Numbered from the stretch's first letter, positions 1-11,556 are shown. The stretch is DNA of 64,000 nt from Stenopsyche tienmushanensis (GCA_008973525.1 WACJ01000461.1:37719-101718), one strand, 5' to 3'. The notes: a model not told the origin generated them from the letters alone. A program made the numbers and translations.

Positions 1-226
1 ATCAAGACTTTGTCTCATCTTTTTGTAACAAAGAGCAAAAAGAAACGCTTTTTTCACTTTCTTCTTTTCATTTTCGGACCTTGTATTTTTCCAGCCCAAC
101 CATTCGTTTACTAGAAGTTCCCGGAATATTCTGATTTGAGGATAAAAAATCACTGAAATGCTTGTCAGATTCTTCAAAATGTCAAAGTCTTCCAGATGAC
201 AACTGTCTAAATATCTTTCGACATCG

Positions 227-300
227 AAGCATGCATTCCTACCCTTGTCTGTTCGCACTTGCTTATCTTTATTTTGTTTCGTTGGTTTGGTTAATGACAG
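227..300 (-). repeat. Rep2 fragment (unclassified interspersed repeat)
   Basis: The reverse complement matches the part of the repeats at about 36.6 and 46.1 kb that contains 'GATAAGCAAGTGCGAA' and 'GGGTAGGAATG'. It has no coding content. The family is unclassified and may be a SINE or a non-autonomous element. Confidence 0.5.
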
Positions 301-1029
301 AGTAATTGGTGAAGCTTATCGACCTAAGATAAATAACACCTGAGATATGCCACATGTCGCATTCTGGTCGTTCGTGTTTATCCCTTGTGTTATAATATCA
401 CATCACTATTCTTTCTGTTAACGCCCTGGCTATCGAATTTGGTCACTGATTCAGGCTGGGCGACGAGAGTGTTAAATTCTAGCTTTAACGGACTTTTTTC
501 TCACTTATTTAGTACATATATTTTTTTTACAAAAAACTGCATAGTATTTAAACAAATACGGACTTGAATGAATCTGAAGAATTTTGATTTAAGACCGGAT
601 GCCATTCTTCAGACACTCACCAATTCTTACAAGGACTGTTGGATACGTTTGTATAGCATGAACCTATTTCATAATTAGAAAGCCAATTATTATTTTTAGA
701 GCATCCAGTACCATTTAAGTAACGGACACAGTCTGTTATTTAAACATGATAATATTTACCGTCGGGCTATTATTAAAAATAGCATAATAGTCATTTTTAA
801 AATACACATGTGCTTTTAAAACGAAATAAACATATCATTTCTAAACGATATTGACATTTAATAGGATATATTCTTTATTTGCAAACCGAGTCATGACTGC
901 ATGGGTTAGAAACCATTGTAAGCTGTAAGACATGGGTGTCAAAATAAAAGTTTTAGCGATAATTTGATGCTTTCTTCCTGACATTTGATTATCTTTCTTA
1001 CTTCAGGGGATGTATTTATGTATTTGCGA
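301..1029. other. no recognisable feature
   Basis: AT-rich sequence. The longest open frame is about 60 codons and resembles nothing known. No repeat-family match was seen. Confidence 0.5.
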
Positions 1030-1039
1030 ATTCATTTGG

Positions 1040-1176
1040 GGCGAGCGAAAGATGGACGTGATCGTACAGATCATAGAAGGCCTCGAGTACGCATTTAAAA
1101 AGTCATAAAAGAGGAGGGAGCGGCCACAAGGTATGTGTGTCCAATCCGTCCGCTTTTCGGACCGTTGACAAGACGG
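1040..1176 (+). repeat. hAT-D internal fragment
   Basis: Carries the family core: a 'GATCGTACAGATCATA' box, 'GGAGCGGCCACAAGG', then the small hairpin CGTCCGCTTTTCGGACCG. These match the 986-bp copy at 60.1 kb in the same order. Both ends of the element are missing. Confidence 0.6.
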
Positions 1177-2582
1177 ATGAGCGCCTCAGCGCGAGTAATT
1201 TGAAGGCCTGAGTGTATATTAAAAATTGCAGATTTTGAAAGAAAAAAGAGTAATACGTCCAAGGCTGGATATGTTTAATATCTCTTGCTATTCATAAACT
1301 TGCACGATGACACTTATGGCAGCTTTCACCTAAACAAAATCGTAAATAATTTTAAATATTTGAAGTTATTCAACATTTAGACATGGCACGTACAATACTT
1401 TATATGCAAGTTGTATTTGATTGTTTTTCCTTAAGCATTATGAGATCGTTTCATATTACACTTGATGTTCCTTGAATATATTTAAGCGCATTAAACTTGA
1501 TCGCTTTCCGGTTTACTCCGCACAGTCCTGATATTAATCTTCGAAAGGATTTGTAATTTGATACCTCCAGCATCAATCTTTTTCGACGTGGTTGTATTTT
1601 GGAAGTGTTCGTGATTGGTTTAATTTTAAAAAAATGAGTCACTGAGAATATTTTCCAGCGATTATCAATAGACATTGAGCTTCTAAGGTAAATTATCTCA
1701 TAAGCAAAGCCGGCCAGCGCAAACAAATTTTGCTTGCTCGACCTCTTATTCAAATATACATTATAATGGTTTCTCATAACTTGCCGACATGGTGTTAATT
1801 CTACGCAAATATTATTTAAAGATATTCGATAAACGAATGACAGTATTATGTGGACGCCAAATAGATTGATTCACACAACAGATTTCAACTCTCTTCGTAA
1901 ACATTTGTTTGAATACTTTTATTATATATATTTGCTTAAAATTTGTAATCGTTTATTTTAGAATGTTAGTCAGGATGAAACAGGTAAAGTGCTTTTCTTT
2001 GTGTCTATATTAAAATATTCGAAACAATTCTTATTTGTTGAAATATTACTTAGATCAAAAGGGAAGCATTTCAAAGAATTTCGATAATTAATCGCATTGT
2101 TAGAAAAGCACGATAAAAAAGTATTTCTGAACTTCTAAAGACAGAGCCAAACTATCGCGTGGGCTATGTATGTGTTAACAGAAACATGTATCGTTTTAGA
2201 CTTCAACGTACATGGTAATACACTCGAGCCTCGTATAACACGATTATACAAGGTTTGAAGTTCATACCAAATTAGGGTTTGGGTCCAAATAAATATGGAA
2301 GATAGTTTGTTATAATAACATATACATACCATGCATTCATCATCGCTATCGCTTATAATTCTATATGTTTTATTCATTTTCGAGATCTGTTGTGGGTTTC
2401 CATCATCAGAGAACTCTGGAGTATTTCTGGTTTTAGTCTTCAAAAATTCTTTAAAAATAGTAGTTAAACTAAGTATTAGCTTGCTGTTAAAAGAGTATTT
2501 AAGTATTTACTCTGTAAATATATATAAGTAAAGTGGCCAATAGTTAAAATACATAAAATCGTATAAGCATAGTAGTCAGGAG
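1177..2582. other. no recognisable feature
   Basis: AT-rich and apparently non-coding. Minus-strand frames of 108 and 102 codons lie here (about 1451-1777 and 2135-2443). Neither shows a recognisable domain, and both are within the length expected by chance. Confidence 0.45.
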
Positions 2583-3396
2583 TAGGGAATCCAATCCCGA
2601 GCCAAAATTTCGATCCCGGGATTTCGGGATTCCATTAGACAATCCCGGGACCAGTCCCGGGATCCCGGGATTGGGATTTTCAATATTTTAAGAAATTACC
2701 TTGATGAATTTGATCAAAAACTACTAATAAGTCCATTTGTTCAATATAAAAAATCACTTGAAGGCCAAAGAATTTTATTTACAGACAATTTGCTGCTGAA
2801 AATGCACGCTCAGCTTTCACACTCGTTGGAGGTATCGTCATCAGATATTTAAATGCCAGTTCCAGTTGATGATCGCGTGAGCCCTCATTTTCGAATAACA
2901 CCATCAATGTGACTGATAAAATTCCTTTCTGCTGAGACACGGACTAAAAATCGCAAAATTCCCGATTTCCCGACAAATTATTTATTTCCGTCGCTGCAGA
3001 TGAATACTTATATACTATAATACTTTGATGTGATTTGTAATTATATTACGTAGGAATACAAAAATTCTGAACCCCGTATCTGTTATATTTCATATCGATA
3101 TTCCCACTATTAGAGTCGAGGTGTAGTAAATACATCACCGGTAGGGAAATGTTACTATAACAATTTTAAAAACATACATGTACGCTATATATAATATGTA
3201 TACATAGATTAGACAGTCACTGCTCCTGTGCATCGCCTAAGTTCGCCAATTAGTAATTACGCCACTGTTTCCAAGAGTCCAGATTTCGTCGGGAATGTCT
3301 CGATTTAGTAGCCTTCATCGTGTTGGTGAGGTGTACGATTTCTGTTAGATAAAAATTTCAATCCTGGGATTTTCGGGATTACGTTTTCTAATCCCG

Positions 3397-3411
3397 GGAT
3401 TCTTAAGTACC
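3397..3411. repeat. target-site duplication, left copy
   Basis: GGATTCTTAAGTACC directly abuts a T-run. The same 15 bases recur at the far side of the inserted LINE. Confidence 0.85.
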
Positions 3412-3676
3412 TTTTTTTTTGATGCGCAAGGAGGAAAAATCTTTTAAAGACACGTACCGAGCCCGTACTCAGCAGTAGTGTAGGAGTCTGGATATATAAA
3501 CAAACTCTTTATTATTACTACGGAATCTCCCAAAGTGGAAGACCAGGATCCAGTACCCACTAAAAAACCCCCCTTGATCGTCTTTTCGTCGCGTCTTACA
3601 GGCCGTCAGACATAGTAAGACTCTCAGGCTCCGCGGGCCCGTCAATTCTTACCTCCTTTCGGGTAGAGGTCTCTAC

Positions 3677-4407
3677 TCACATTCGTAGTTCTCTTCTACG
3701 TCCTTCTCTCGTCCTCCGTGTCTCGATTAATTCTTTTCCAGCGAAGTGATCTATTGACCCCTTCGTTTTTAGAGGGCTTCGTTGAAGTCGCTGCACGCGG
3801 CGCTTCCGCACCGGTGCCGGTCGTTCTTTCCTGCGCTCTTGCATGGTTCGCATCATGCAGGTGCGTCGCCGCATTCTACCGCTTTGTGGCCGGTCTCCCA
3901 GTACTTGGCGCACTTCTTGCTCCTGTCTTCGTTATTGCATGTCGCCGCCAGATGCCCGAACCCGAGACATTTAAAACATCGACGTACTTCTACTTGATCC
4001 CGGATGCGGCACATGACTGCGCCGATCCTCACCCGTCCTTCTCTCAGTAGTCGGTCTGACTCAGCGCTCCACAAGATGTCTGCGGTGCACGTGAATGTGC
4101 CGTTATAGGCCGGTTTGGTAAACAGCACCTTCACGCTTTCTTCTTTCTTGTCACCGAGAGCCCTATTCAGGGCTTCAGCTACGAATTCTGGCTCTTCGGC
4201 CCCCTCATATATGTCGCGAATTACAACTCTTCTTCTCGGTGCTGTGTGACGAACCCGGAATTTAGGCCCAGTCGCCTCTCCCAGGAAGTCGCATAGCGCT
4301 TTCGCGCCAACATCCCCTTGTCGAAGTTTCAGGATCATGTTCCCTCTTGCGTTTCTCCTGATTGTTTGAGCCGTGGCAACGCCTTCTGCGTTTGCTCGCT
4401 CCTGCAA
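3677..4407 (-). pseudogene. LINE ORF1, gag-like domain with zinc knuckles
   Basis: A 184-codon frame (3853-4407) ends in a zinc-knuckle region: CFKCLGFGHLAATC followed by KCAKYWETGHKAVEC. The first knuckle is a proper C-x2-C-x4-H-x4-C. In the second a tyrosine stands where the second cysteine is expected. The upstream part, with the segment LLREGRVRIGAVMCRIRD, follows the usual R1-clade ORF1 layout. In the family this protein binds the element RNA and packages it for target-primed insertion. The frame then shifts into a 78-codon arginine-rich tail (3677-3913). The overlap and the stop indicate at least one frameshift, so the gene is dead. Confidence 0.75.
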
Positions 4408-4459
4408 TTTAATCAGAACCCCTGCATATGACGGTTTCTCCGTGCCTATTTCTATGGGT

Positions 4460-5167
4460 TCAAATTACAATCATTTCCGTTCTTCTCATCGAATGTTTTG
4501 CGTCCTTTTGCTGTTTTTCCTGATGCCTTTTTGGCTTTTGTGTAGGCTTCAATGGCTGTTTCGCCGCTAAGATCTCTTCTGTTTCGTTCGTCTTTTTCTT
4601 AGTTGTCTCTTCTATTCCTTCCTGAGGCTTCTTCTTCTTCTTCATCTTTGTATCCCGAACCGTCTTCCACCCTTAGTGTTCCGCCGGTTTCGGAGTCGAT
4701 GTGTTGGTAGATACCGGAGCCTCAACTGCCCTTTCAGAGTCTTCCCGATTCTTTTCTGCTGCTTCTTTCAGCAGTTTTATCGTCACTTGGGCTTCTATTA
4801 GCTCTTTTCTTAGTTCACGAATCTTCTTCTTCCGCGCTACATACAGCTTTTCTCTGTTGTCGTCCGTTATGGTCTTTAATCGGGCGTAGTGTTGGTTGAG
4901 ATCCAAACACTGACCGATTTTCTCCCTTATTTCTACTTTCAGGTTTTTGTTGGTCCCTGCCGTCTGGTGAAGATCCCATATAGCTCTTCCCAAACTAATA
5001 GAGGTCACTCTCTGTTCATATTCCTCCTTCGTTTCGTAAAATTTTTCGCGCGTGGCGTCAAGGTCTAATTGTAATTGTTCCCGCTCGGATATGACAATTG
5101 GGTCAGTGAGGTCGAGCCCTTCTGGCACTTGCATGCCCAGCACATAGCTTGCGCGTAGCGGCAGCAA
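4460..5167 (-). pseudogene. LINE ORF1, N-terminal coiled-coil part
   Basis: The frame is already open at the 5' junction (position 5167, a TTG codon next to the target duplication), so the true start was lost by 5' truncation. About 164 codons follow, rich in Glu, Lys, Leu and Arg with heptad-like spacing; residues about 90-150 (REKLYVARKKKIRELRKELI) suggest a coiled coil. It ends at a stop near 4673. A lysine-rich stretch (4460-4645, beginning MKKKKKPQEG) probably continues the linker towards the knuckle domain in a shifted frame. The role is inferred from position: oligomerisation of the ORF1 protein. Confidence 0.65.
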
Positions 5168-5182
5168 GGATTCTTAAGTACC
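5168..5182. repeat. target-site duplication, right copy
   Basis: GGATTCTTAAGTACC, identical to the left copy. After it the hAT-A sequence resumes (CTAAAACTGTCC). Confidence 0.85.
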
Positions 5183-5272
5183 TAAAACTGTCCGGGATCC
5201 CGGGATTGGATTCCCTAGATGTAATATGCACAAAAACAATGTTTTTCGGTGTCACTCGCGAATTTTACTTAT

Positions 5273-5727
5273 TGTAGCGTGGGCGATATATCATCCCCGC
5301 ATAGTAGCGGCATCTTCCACTTTTCTTCAGGTGCAATGTGCTATTTTAGCAGCGCCACCTCTTGTGGCCCTGCGGAGCCATTGCACCTGCTTACCGACTG
5401 ATCGCTTCTTGCGCGTGCATCGTTACCGGCTGGGTAGTGACGTGCAGGAAGCGGGAGTCGGGGGAGTCGTCCGTTGGCCTTGGCTGCGGGAGGTCGTCCC
5501 TCCTGCAGCCAGACCTCTCTCTCTCTACCTGTGCTGGGGAATAAATAGTTATCCTGTGAAGAGAGTCTTTCTGTTCAACGCCCTTCGTATTCCCATCCAT
5601 TCGTCCAGTACATCACAGCCCGATAGCAGAACGGACCCGTGCGGTCATCCCGACGAGCACGTGGAGGCGGGAGCCGCCCGGGGACTCTGCCCCGAGAGCG
5701 CCCCCGCCTCAAACGTTACATATAAGT
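5273..5727 (+). repeat. LTR-like repeat, longest copy
   Basis: Begins TGTAGCGTGGGCG and ends near GTTACA, giving the TG...CA ends of a long terminal repeat. GC-rich. It holds an inverted pair (AGGTGCAATGT...CCATTGCACCT) and an AATAAA signal near 5540 in the transcription sense. The same block occurs at least eight times here, always without gag or pol. It is probably a solo LTR, but no flanking duplication was found, so this is inference. Confidence 0.5.
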
Positions 5728-6451
5728 TTAGTCGGCGTTTCGTCAGAGCGTATGAATCAATTATAATAATATAAAAGTAAATTAATAAATTAAAATTATA
5801 CGATTTTCGATTTTTTTTCAAAATTCAAATAAATAAAAACAAAAGCCAACTTGGTACGATACAAATGTACATCGATAATATTGCCGAAAAGGCTATTGAA
5901 AATCGGTTTGAGGCGCCGCACTTTCACAGGGTGGCACAAAAAAACGGTCGCCGACACAGTCCGATATAGATATTGACGCGAAAAGCACTATTTACTCAAA
6001 AACAGAGCAGGTGAGCGGAGCACACAAAATCACGACCGATAACAATGGTTGCCAACCGGCCAATCCAACGAATATAATATGCTTTAAATATTGTAATTAT
6101 ACCCTGTCCAAGGGTTGGATTATAGTCATAGTGTTTGGCGGTAAAAAATATATTTTAAAATTAGGATATCTAAAATCGAGTGGATGTCCTGGTGCATCGT
6201 CCAATATCAATAATACTAATGCACTGGATCATATCAGCGCGTTTAACACCAGGTTTGCGGGCGTTTCTTATATACTAATTCCTCGGCTAAACAAAATATT
6301 AACTCCTTTCCGGATATTTTTCATCTGGTGCACTCTTTATGCATTGCAATTTCAATTTCATCCATTACATTTTGGGATATGCTTGGAATGCTCGTTCTCT
6401 CATCTTCGGAGTCAGAGCTAGAAAGAATAAGCACCCTTTTCTTGTTACGAC
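5728..6451. other. no firm feature; short acidic minus-strand frame
   Basis: Mostly AT-rich. At about 6340-6455 the minus strand reads a short acidic segment (SSSDSEDERTSIPS) before a stop. This resembles the disordered start of some transposases but has no diagnostic domain. Bases 6440-6451 (CTTGTTACGAC) resemble a hAT-D right end abutting the next left end. Confidence 0.35.
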
Positions 6452-6520
6452 CAGAGCCGTAACGAGGGTATGGTAATTACCTATGGCAATTATCTAAATT
6501 GCTAATCAGCATCCCATTGT
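6452..6520 (+). repeat. hAT-D left-end fragment
   Basis: Starts CAGAGCCGTAACGAGGG and continues 'TGGCAATTATCTAA', as at the left ends at 56.4, 60.1 and 63.2 kb. The rest of the element is absent. Confidence 0.6.
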
Positions 6521-7330
6521 CGCTGCATCTCAGCGCATTCAATCAATCAGATTTGCCGATGATGATATACAGATGTATTGTTTGAATCGCTAATCTCGGT
6601 TTGTGATGTTTGGAACGTTTCGCCTGTATTGAAGAAATGTATTCCCAGATATACGGAGCCACCCGTAAGCCAATGACGCGTTTATTTATCCAACGCCCAT
6701 TGCAGGTTGAAGTTTACTTTCCGCGTCCAACTTGACACACTTTCGTTTGTTTGTCGAAACATTTGACAGGCATATAACAAATGTGACTATTTTGGTATCC
6801 TTACTGCATCCGATCGGATGGAAGAATGCGCGAACAAACATCATTTAAAGCCGCCTTCTGCAACTGGTAGACACCTGTGAACGAAGACAAACATTCGAAA
6901 TACATCATCGTCTGCTTTTAACGAGCAGGAAGCGATGTCGAAATTTCGTGTCGCGTTTAATACAATGGGAGCGATTGTAAGGCTTATTGCTACATCGTTG
7001 CATGCATGGATTTGACAAAAGACTATGCAAGTTCGAGGTTTTGTCTTCTCATTTTCTATAGCTAAAATATTTATATTTCATTATGAGTTGGACAAAGAAA
7101 GAAGCTACGGATGTCAATAAAATGCGGCGTTTTCCAGAGCCGTGAAAAAAACTGCATGTTTCGGCTGCAGAAGAATGGCAAGCTTGTTAAAGACAATAAT
7201 TATGCATGCTGCCTTTAGAGTTTAAAAAAATGCAATTCTTCAAACATCGACAGAGACCATACATCTCTCCTATAGCTTCTTCTGTTAGCTTTGTTCTTTT
7301 TTTTGGGCAGGAGACATCCTATATTTTTTC
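6521..7330. other. no recognisable feature
   Basis: Non-coding in all frames by inspection. No repeat-family match was noticed. Confidence 0.45.
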
Positions 7331-7339
7331 CGTCCCAAA

Positions 7340-7770
7340 TATTATGCTTATGCCGTGCTAATAAAGTGCTTTTGGATTCACAATATTTTTCCGTGGGGTG
7401 CGTACCGTATGATAATAAATGAGAAGGACGCGAGTAGCCTATATACAGCTATCCATTTGAGAAGCATGCACGCATACCCTGTGTGTTCTTGTGCATTGTT
7501 GATGCTCGCACCGGAAACTGCACACGTTTCAATTCAAATAGCAAATCATTAGGAATCATTGGGACACAACATTATTCATAGTTTTTTCCACAGTGCGTTT
7601 GTGTCAATTCGTCTCAAGGCATAGTCCACTGAAGACCGAACGTTTGGCAAGTACACAACAAATCGGCGGTTGTTATGCTTTATTTACCTTAGCAACCACC
7701 AGATCAATACGCGCTAACATAGTACATCCGTTAAATGTTTCGCAAAAAAAAAAATCCAGACACGCTTGAT
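7340..7770 (-). repeat. Rep1 copy
   Basis: The reverse complement shares CACACAGGGTATGCGTGCAT and 'GGATAGCTGTA' with copies at 39.8 and 52.6 kb. Its 'CCGAACGTTTGGCAAGTA...TTAGCAACCACCAGA' segment is shared with the copy at 22.6 kb. Long, non-coding and without visible termini. Confidence 0.6.
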
Positions 7771-7910
7771 AGCTCACCAAAGTTTCATCGCTTCAAAACT
7801 GCCAAACTGAAACACATTCATTTTTTAATATATACATAGATATACCTCCAATTTTGCATCAACATAAGAATAAACATTAATCAACATAAATTGCATAGTT
7901 TTTGATCATC

Positions 7911-8250
7911 GAGTTCCCGATTTCCTGACAAATTATTTTTTTACGTCGCTGCAGATGAATACTTACATACTATAATACTTTGATGTTATTCGTAATTATA
8001 TTATGGAGGAATACAAAAATTCTGAAGCCCGTATCTATTAAATTTCATATCGATATTTTTATTATTAGAGTCGAGGTGTAGTAAATACATCACCGGTAGG
8101 GAAAGGTTAATATAACAATTTGAAAAATATTTTTGTACTATATATATATGTATACATATATTAGATAATTACTGCCCCTTGGCGTCGCCTAAGCTCGCCA
8201 ATTAGTAGTCCAGATTTCGGCGGAAATGTCTCGATTTAGTAGCCTTCGTC
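7911..8250 (-). repeat. hAT-A internal fragment
   Basis: Shares the block TTATTTTTTTACGTCGCTGCAG, the 'TCATATCGATATT' and 'AAATACATCACCGGTAGGGA' segments, and 'TCGATTTAGTAGCCTTCGTCG' with fuller copies. Both inverted ends are lost. Confidence 0.65.
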
Positions 8251-8890
8251 GCAAACTATAGTTTCGCATTTCACCTATCCATATTATATCATAATGCGCG
8301 AACAAAGTATCATAACTCTGAAAATGGACTCTTTCGAGGAGCATCGGTGTAGATTTGAAAAAAGTCGCACGTACCAACCATCGTTGCCAAGAGCGACCTC
8401 ATTTTTCTAAATACTGTCAAGCTAAACGTTCAAATTGCACAATAAATCTATTCGCCGTTTAATTTTCAGTGAGTTAATCCTAATCTTCCGGGTGGTCGAC
8501 AATAAAAGAGGTAATACATCTTTGTCAAAATGGCAATCGTTTGAGCTCTCGTGCTAACATATGCTTTTTTCGTCACATTAATGAAAAAAAAATGTTGTAC
8601 CCAATCTTTATATTAGGGGTACCGGACGAAAATTTCGTTTTTGTGACGTCGTCCCCTTTATAGAATTTTTAGAACCTATTTATTTTACTATTAATTGGTG
8701 GGTATTTAAAACACAACTTTCAAAAATATATTTTTTTGCACCCTGTTTAAAAAATAATTCAATTATTATAAAACCGTATGTCATACAAATTTCCTCAAAC
8801 AAAAAGGGATTTTGAGGGAATAAATTCACTATTCGGCAGTATTTTTGGTGATTTGAGAGCCGTGAGCACCCCAGGTAAGTGTCGCCAGTT
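8251..8890. other. no recognisable feature
   Basis: AT-rich, with nothing coding seen. Confidence 0.45.
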
Positions 8891-8893
8891 TTT

Positions 8894-9485
8894 TTTTATT
8901 ATCGGTTCTTGGAACGTTCGAACTTGGAACGGACAGGAAAGTTTCGACACGACGATACGCAAGCTGTCCCACTTTTGAGTCAACGTGGCGGCAATCTAGG
9001 AGCATCGACTCATCAGTAATGCCATCTTGTATAGTGGTGACGGGACTGCTTAGAGACGGGCGTGGATTCCCGGATAAGAGGACTCAGTCGTCCGTTTTTA
9101 TCCTATTATCCACAGGATGTGTACCCTACGCATAAGGGGTGGATACCATAAATTATCCTTGATGTGTGTGTATGCTCCCACAGAGGAGACAGATGACAGC
9201 ATCAAGGACGCCTTCTATGAAGATTTAAAGAAGGCGTACAGCTTCCTGTCTGAAATCTTTTACACGCCCACGATCGAGGTCCATAGTCTCCATGATGTTT
9301 GTAATGACAATTAAGAGACTCATCGGTTTTGTCACATCCTTCGGAATGATTGTCAGCAGCACCACTTTTAAACATCAAAACAAACATACATATATGTGGC
9401 TATCTGCCGACTGGGTCACCCAAAATCAGATTGACGACGTGTTGGTTGATAAAGAAATAGAAGTGGTGTGGCGGACATCAGAACG
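8894..9485 (+). pseudogene. LINE ORF2 endonuclease remnant (RTE-like)
   Basis: Three parts of an apurinic-endonuclease-type domain can be read in order across frameshifts. They are GSWNVRTWNGQESF (the usual start T/S-W-N-V-R-T), LSLMCVYAPTEETDD with KDAFYEDLKK (the YAPTE strand and helix), and RLIGFVTSFGMIVSSTTFKH with NQIDDVLVDKE (the C-terminal NQIDHVL-type motif). In an intact LINE this domain nicks target DNA to prime reverse transcription. The GDFNA strand that should lie between the second and third parts is missing, and no reverse transcriptase follows. The 'YAPTE...KDxFY' wording favours the RTE/craft group over R1. Confidence 0.7.
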
Positions 9486-9704
9486 ATGCATGGGCCGGCC
9501 TGGGGTGAGAACAGACCAAGCATCGAAAATCGCATAAAAAAGGTTTATAAAAAAATCGTATAAATAAAAACACATTACAATTTCGTATTAAAATCGTCTT
9601 TTTTAAAATGTAATCGGGGATTAAACTTTGCGATGATGTAATAATTATGTTTTTACGCAGTTGTGTTTTTTACGCGCGTGATATGGAGACATACAATTCT
9701 TAAT

Positions 9705-9800
9705 CTTTCTTTACCGGTGATGTATTTACTACATATCGACTCTAACAATGGGAATTTCGATATGAAATATAATAGATACGGGCTTCAGAATTTGGAATTT
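9705..9800 (+). repeat. hAT-A fragment
   Basis: Contains 'ACCGGTGATGTATTTACTAC' followed by 'TTCGATATGAAATATAATAG' and ACGGGCTTCAGAATTT, the same order as plus-oriented hAT-A copies. No ends are present. Confidence 0.6.
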
Positions 9801-10174
9801 GAATTCTCCTCGCTGCTTTATGAGTTCATGAAACAGAAGAGATTTTATTAAATTAAATATCCACATATGGAAATTTGTTTTTGAGATTATATATTTGTTT
9901 TATGTTGAACCTTAATTCAAATTATAAGTGCTTTTCCTGTTTCTTTCAAATAAAGGATCTTTTGAATACGATGTAAATTTTGTGTCATTGATGACTGATT
10001 TTCTAATGGCGACTTCATTTTTCTTGATTGTTCTTATGATCGACTATCCCAGCTTGAGAGATTTTCTTATCTCGGTAGGATTTTGTCCATTCGCCAAGAA
10101 ATCCGAAATTGCCAGTTTCTTATCAAGACCCTTGAGACACTTTAACGGTTGTAATTTGTACTAGTGTTAATTTT
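9801..10174. other. no recognisable feature
   Basis: A 78-codon plus-strand frame (9928-10164) is hydrophobic at first but shows no domain and no support from neighbours. Confidence 0.35.
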
Positions 10175-10177
10175 AAA

Positions 10178-10318
10178 TTTTTTTATGCGCATTCGCATAA
10201 AAAACTTTGTCCTCTACAGAAAAATGAGGGGATAGGTTCCATTATTTTTGAAATTCGCATAACTTCAAAATCGCATAACTTCAAAGTCGCATAACTTTAA
10301 AATCGCATAAAAAAAGAC
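10178..10318. repeat. pogo-A-related end
   Basis: Three spaced boxes of the form GCATAACTT(C/T)AAA(A/G)TCGCATA lead into AAAAAAGACCTAAGTG and then TA. This is the right-end layout of the pogo-A elements at 25.6 and 28.0 kb. No left partner was identified with certainty. Confidence 0.5.
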
Positions 10319-11530
10319 CTAAGTGTAAATAAATTAAGAGTCGATTTATGTTTTAAAAAATACTTTAAAATTCGACTACGTGTCGATACAATATCATAAA
10401 CATTGAGAAGCAGTGTTCATAGGCATTAATTATGAAAATATTTGTTGGTAATTGAGGCAATCTAATTAGTAAGCTCTTAGCTTCATTATTTCAAGTTAAT
10501 AGTTTCAATGGGATGTTTAAAAATCTCCTCTATCAATTGAGTTTCAACAAAAATTTTGTTTATTGGAACCCTGGTTATTTGTGCCAATAAATTTGACATT
10601 ATCAAATGCGAAACCGGTAATTTAGAAGTAAAAAAAATAATGAACTATTATTTTTATGCGTAGCAGAACACTTATACTATTCAGGACTTCGCCTGGGAAA
10701 TCCAACAGAAAAATAGTTGATAATGGATGAAATCACCATTTCCAGAATTCTTACACATTAATAAAATATTACTTATTATATGACATATCTGGGAACGTTT
10801 GTAAGACAGTATTTTTTTGACGCCATTACATCCTCTGGTCGTTTCACACGTCGTTAACATAACATTAAAAAACATATCTTTTTTAACACATTGACATGTA
10901 AAGCAATAAAGGCTATTAAAAAATCGTCGCCAACGAAGATTTTTTTTAAGAAATTTTAAACATAGACTCTCTTGTATAGTAAAAAAGCGTGGTGAACCTT
11001 GAATGTATTTTATTGGATCATGTGGCATTTTAGGTTTATGTTTTTGAATAGCGCATATTTCTGCGGGTATTAATTCATAGTACACTGAATCACATACGCA
11101 CAGTTTTTCACAAAAGTCATACATGAATCATCTGATATGAATTCTATATTTTTTTATAGAAATAATCAGAAATACCTCATAAATTATAGCAAAATGATTT
11201 GAATGTAAAAAGGTACCAAATTTACCGTTCAAAGGTAGTAATGTAGATTTAGCACTTTAGAGAATCGAAGTGAACAATTTTTACATACCGCAAAAAAGTG
11301 AAATCGTGTTTTTTAAAGGAGTAATGCATTGTTTGAGCAATTTCTTAAACCCCTCGAATTAATTTTTGAGATCCGAGGCGAGCGCCTTCTGAGCCTATAG
11401 GTAAATCCGCCACTGCTTCCAAGTCGTTGATTGTCTTCCAAGTATTCATTTCATTTGTGGTTACTTCGCTTACTTGGAAATACGAGCATCATGTGCTAGT
11501 GTTCTGCATTTTTTGCAATACTTTTACTTT
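10319..11530. other. no assigned feature; one 147-codon minus-strand frame
   Basis: The minus-strand frame at 10681-11124 starts with ATG and encodes a cysteine-rich 147-residue product (clusters such as CEKLCVC and YCFTCQCVKK). The Cys spacing does not fit a zinc finger I know, and no repeat or family was recognised. It may be a decayed transposase domain or chance. Confidence 0.3.
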
Positions 11531-11556
11531 AACACCATCGTGGCCGCATCAAATTA

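Larger units (their letters stand above)
3412..5167 (-). mobile_element. R1-like LINE, 5'-truncated, ORF1 only
   Basis: Bounded by a perfect 15-bp direct repeat. The left boundary is a T-run, which is the poly(A) tail of an element lying on the minus strand. Reading leftwards it holds a coiled-coil N-terminal part of ORF1, a lysine-rich linker, a gag-like domain with CCHC knuckles, a basic tail and then about 260 bp of apparent 3' sequence before the tail. No endonuclease or reverse transcriptase domain is visible, so ORF2 is absent. GC content is clearly higher than in the surroundings, consistent with a comparatively recent arrival. Confidence 0.8.
2583..5217 (-). mobile_element. hAT-A element, interrupted by a LINE
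   Basis: The left end reads TAGGGAATCCAATCCCG and the right end CGGGATTGGATTCCCTA, so the termini are inverted. Subterminal DNA is dense in CCCGGGATT blocks. Near 2790-2860 the minus strand still encodes a trace of the hAT C-terminal motif (KAERAFSAA), so the transposase ran leftwards. The 8-bp flanks (GTCAGGAG and GATGTAAT) do not match, so this copy is old or its junctions are rearranged. Without the nested LINE, about 0.86 kb of hAT sequence remains, far short of an autonomous element. Confidence 0.75.

Noticed and set aside
1451..1777. 108-codon minus-strand frame
   Set aside because: Composition is unremarkable, with no motif and no repeat in related copies.
3718..4050. 110-codon plus-strand frame
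   Set aside because: It is the antisense shadow of the LINE ORF1 zinc-knuckle region, which has clear family motifs on the minus strand.
5226..5774. 182-codon plus-strand frame, the second longest here
   Set aside because: It lies almost entirely inside the GC-rich LTR-like repeat; overlapping frames on both strands are equally open and no domain is visible.
6011..6421. 136-codon plus-strand frame with a GTG start
   Set aside because: No domain, hydrophobic patches scattered, no ATG, and in AT-rich DNA. The opposite strand is more protein-like over a short part but is also unassigned.
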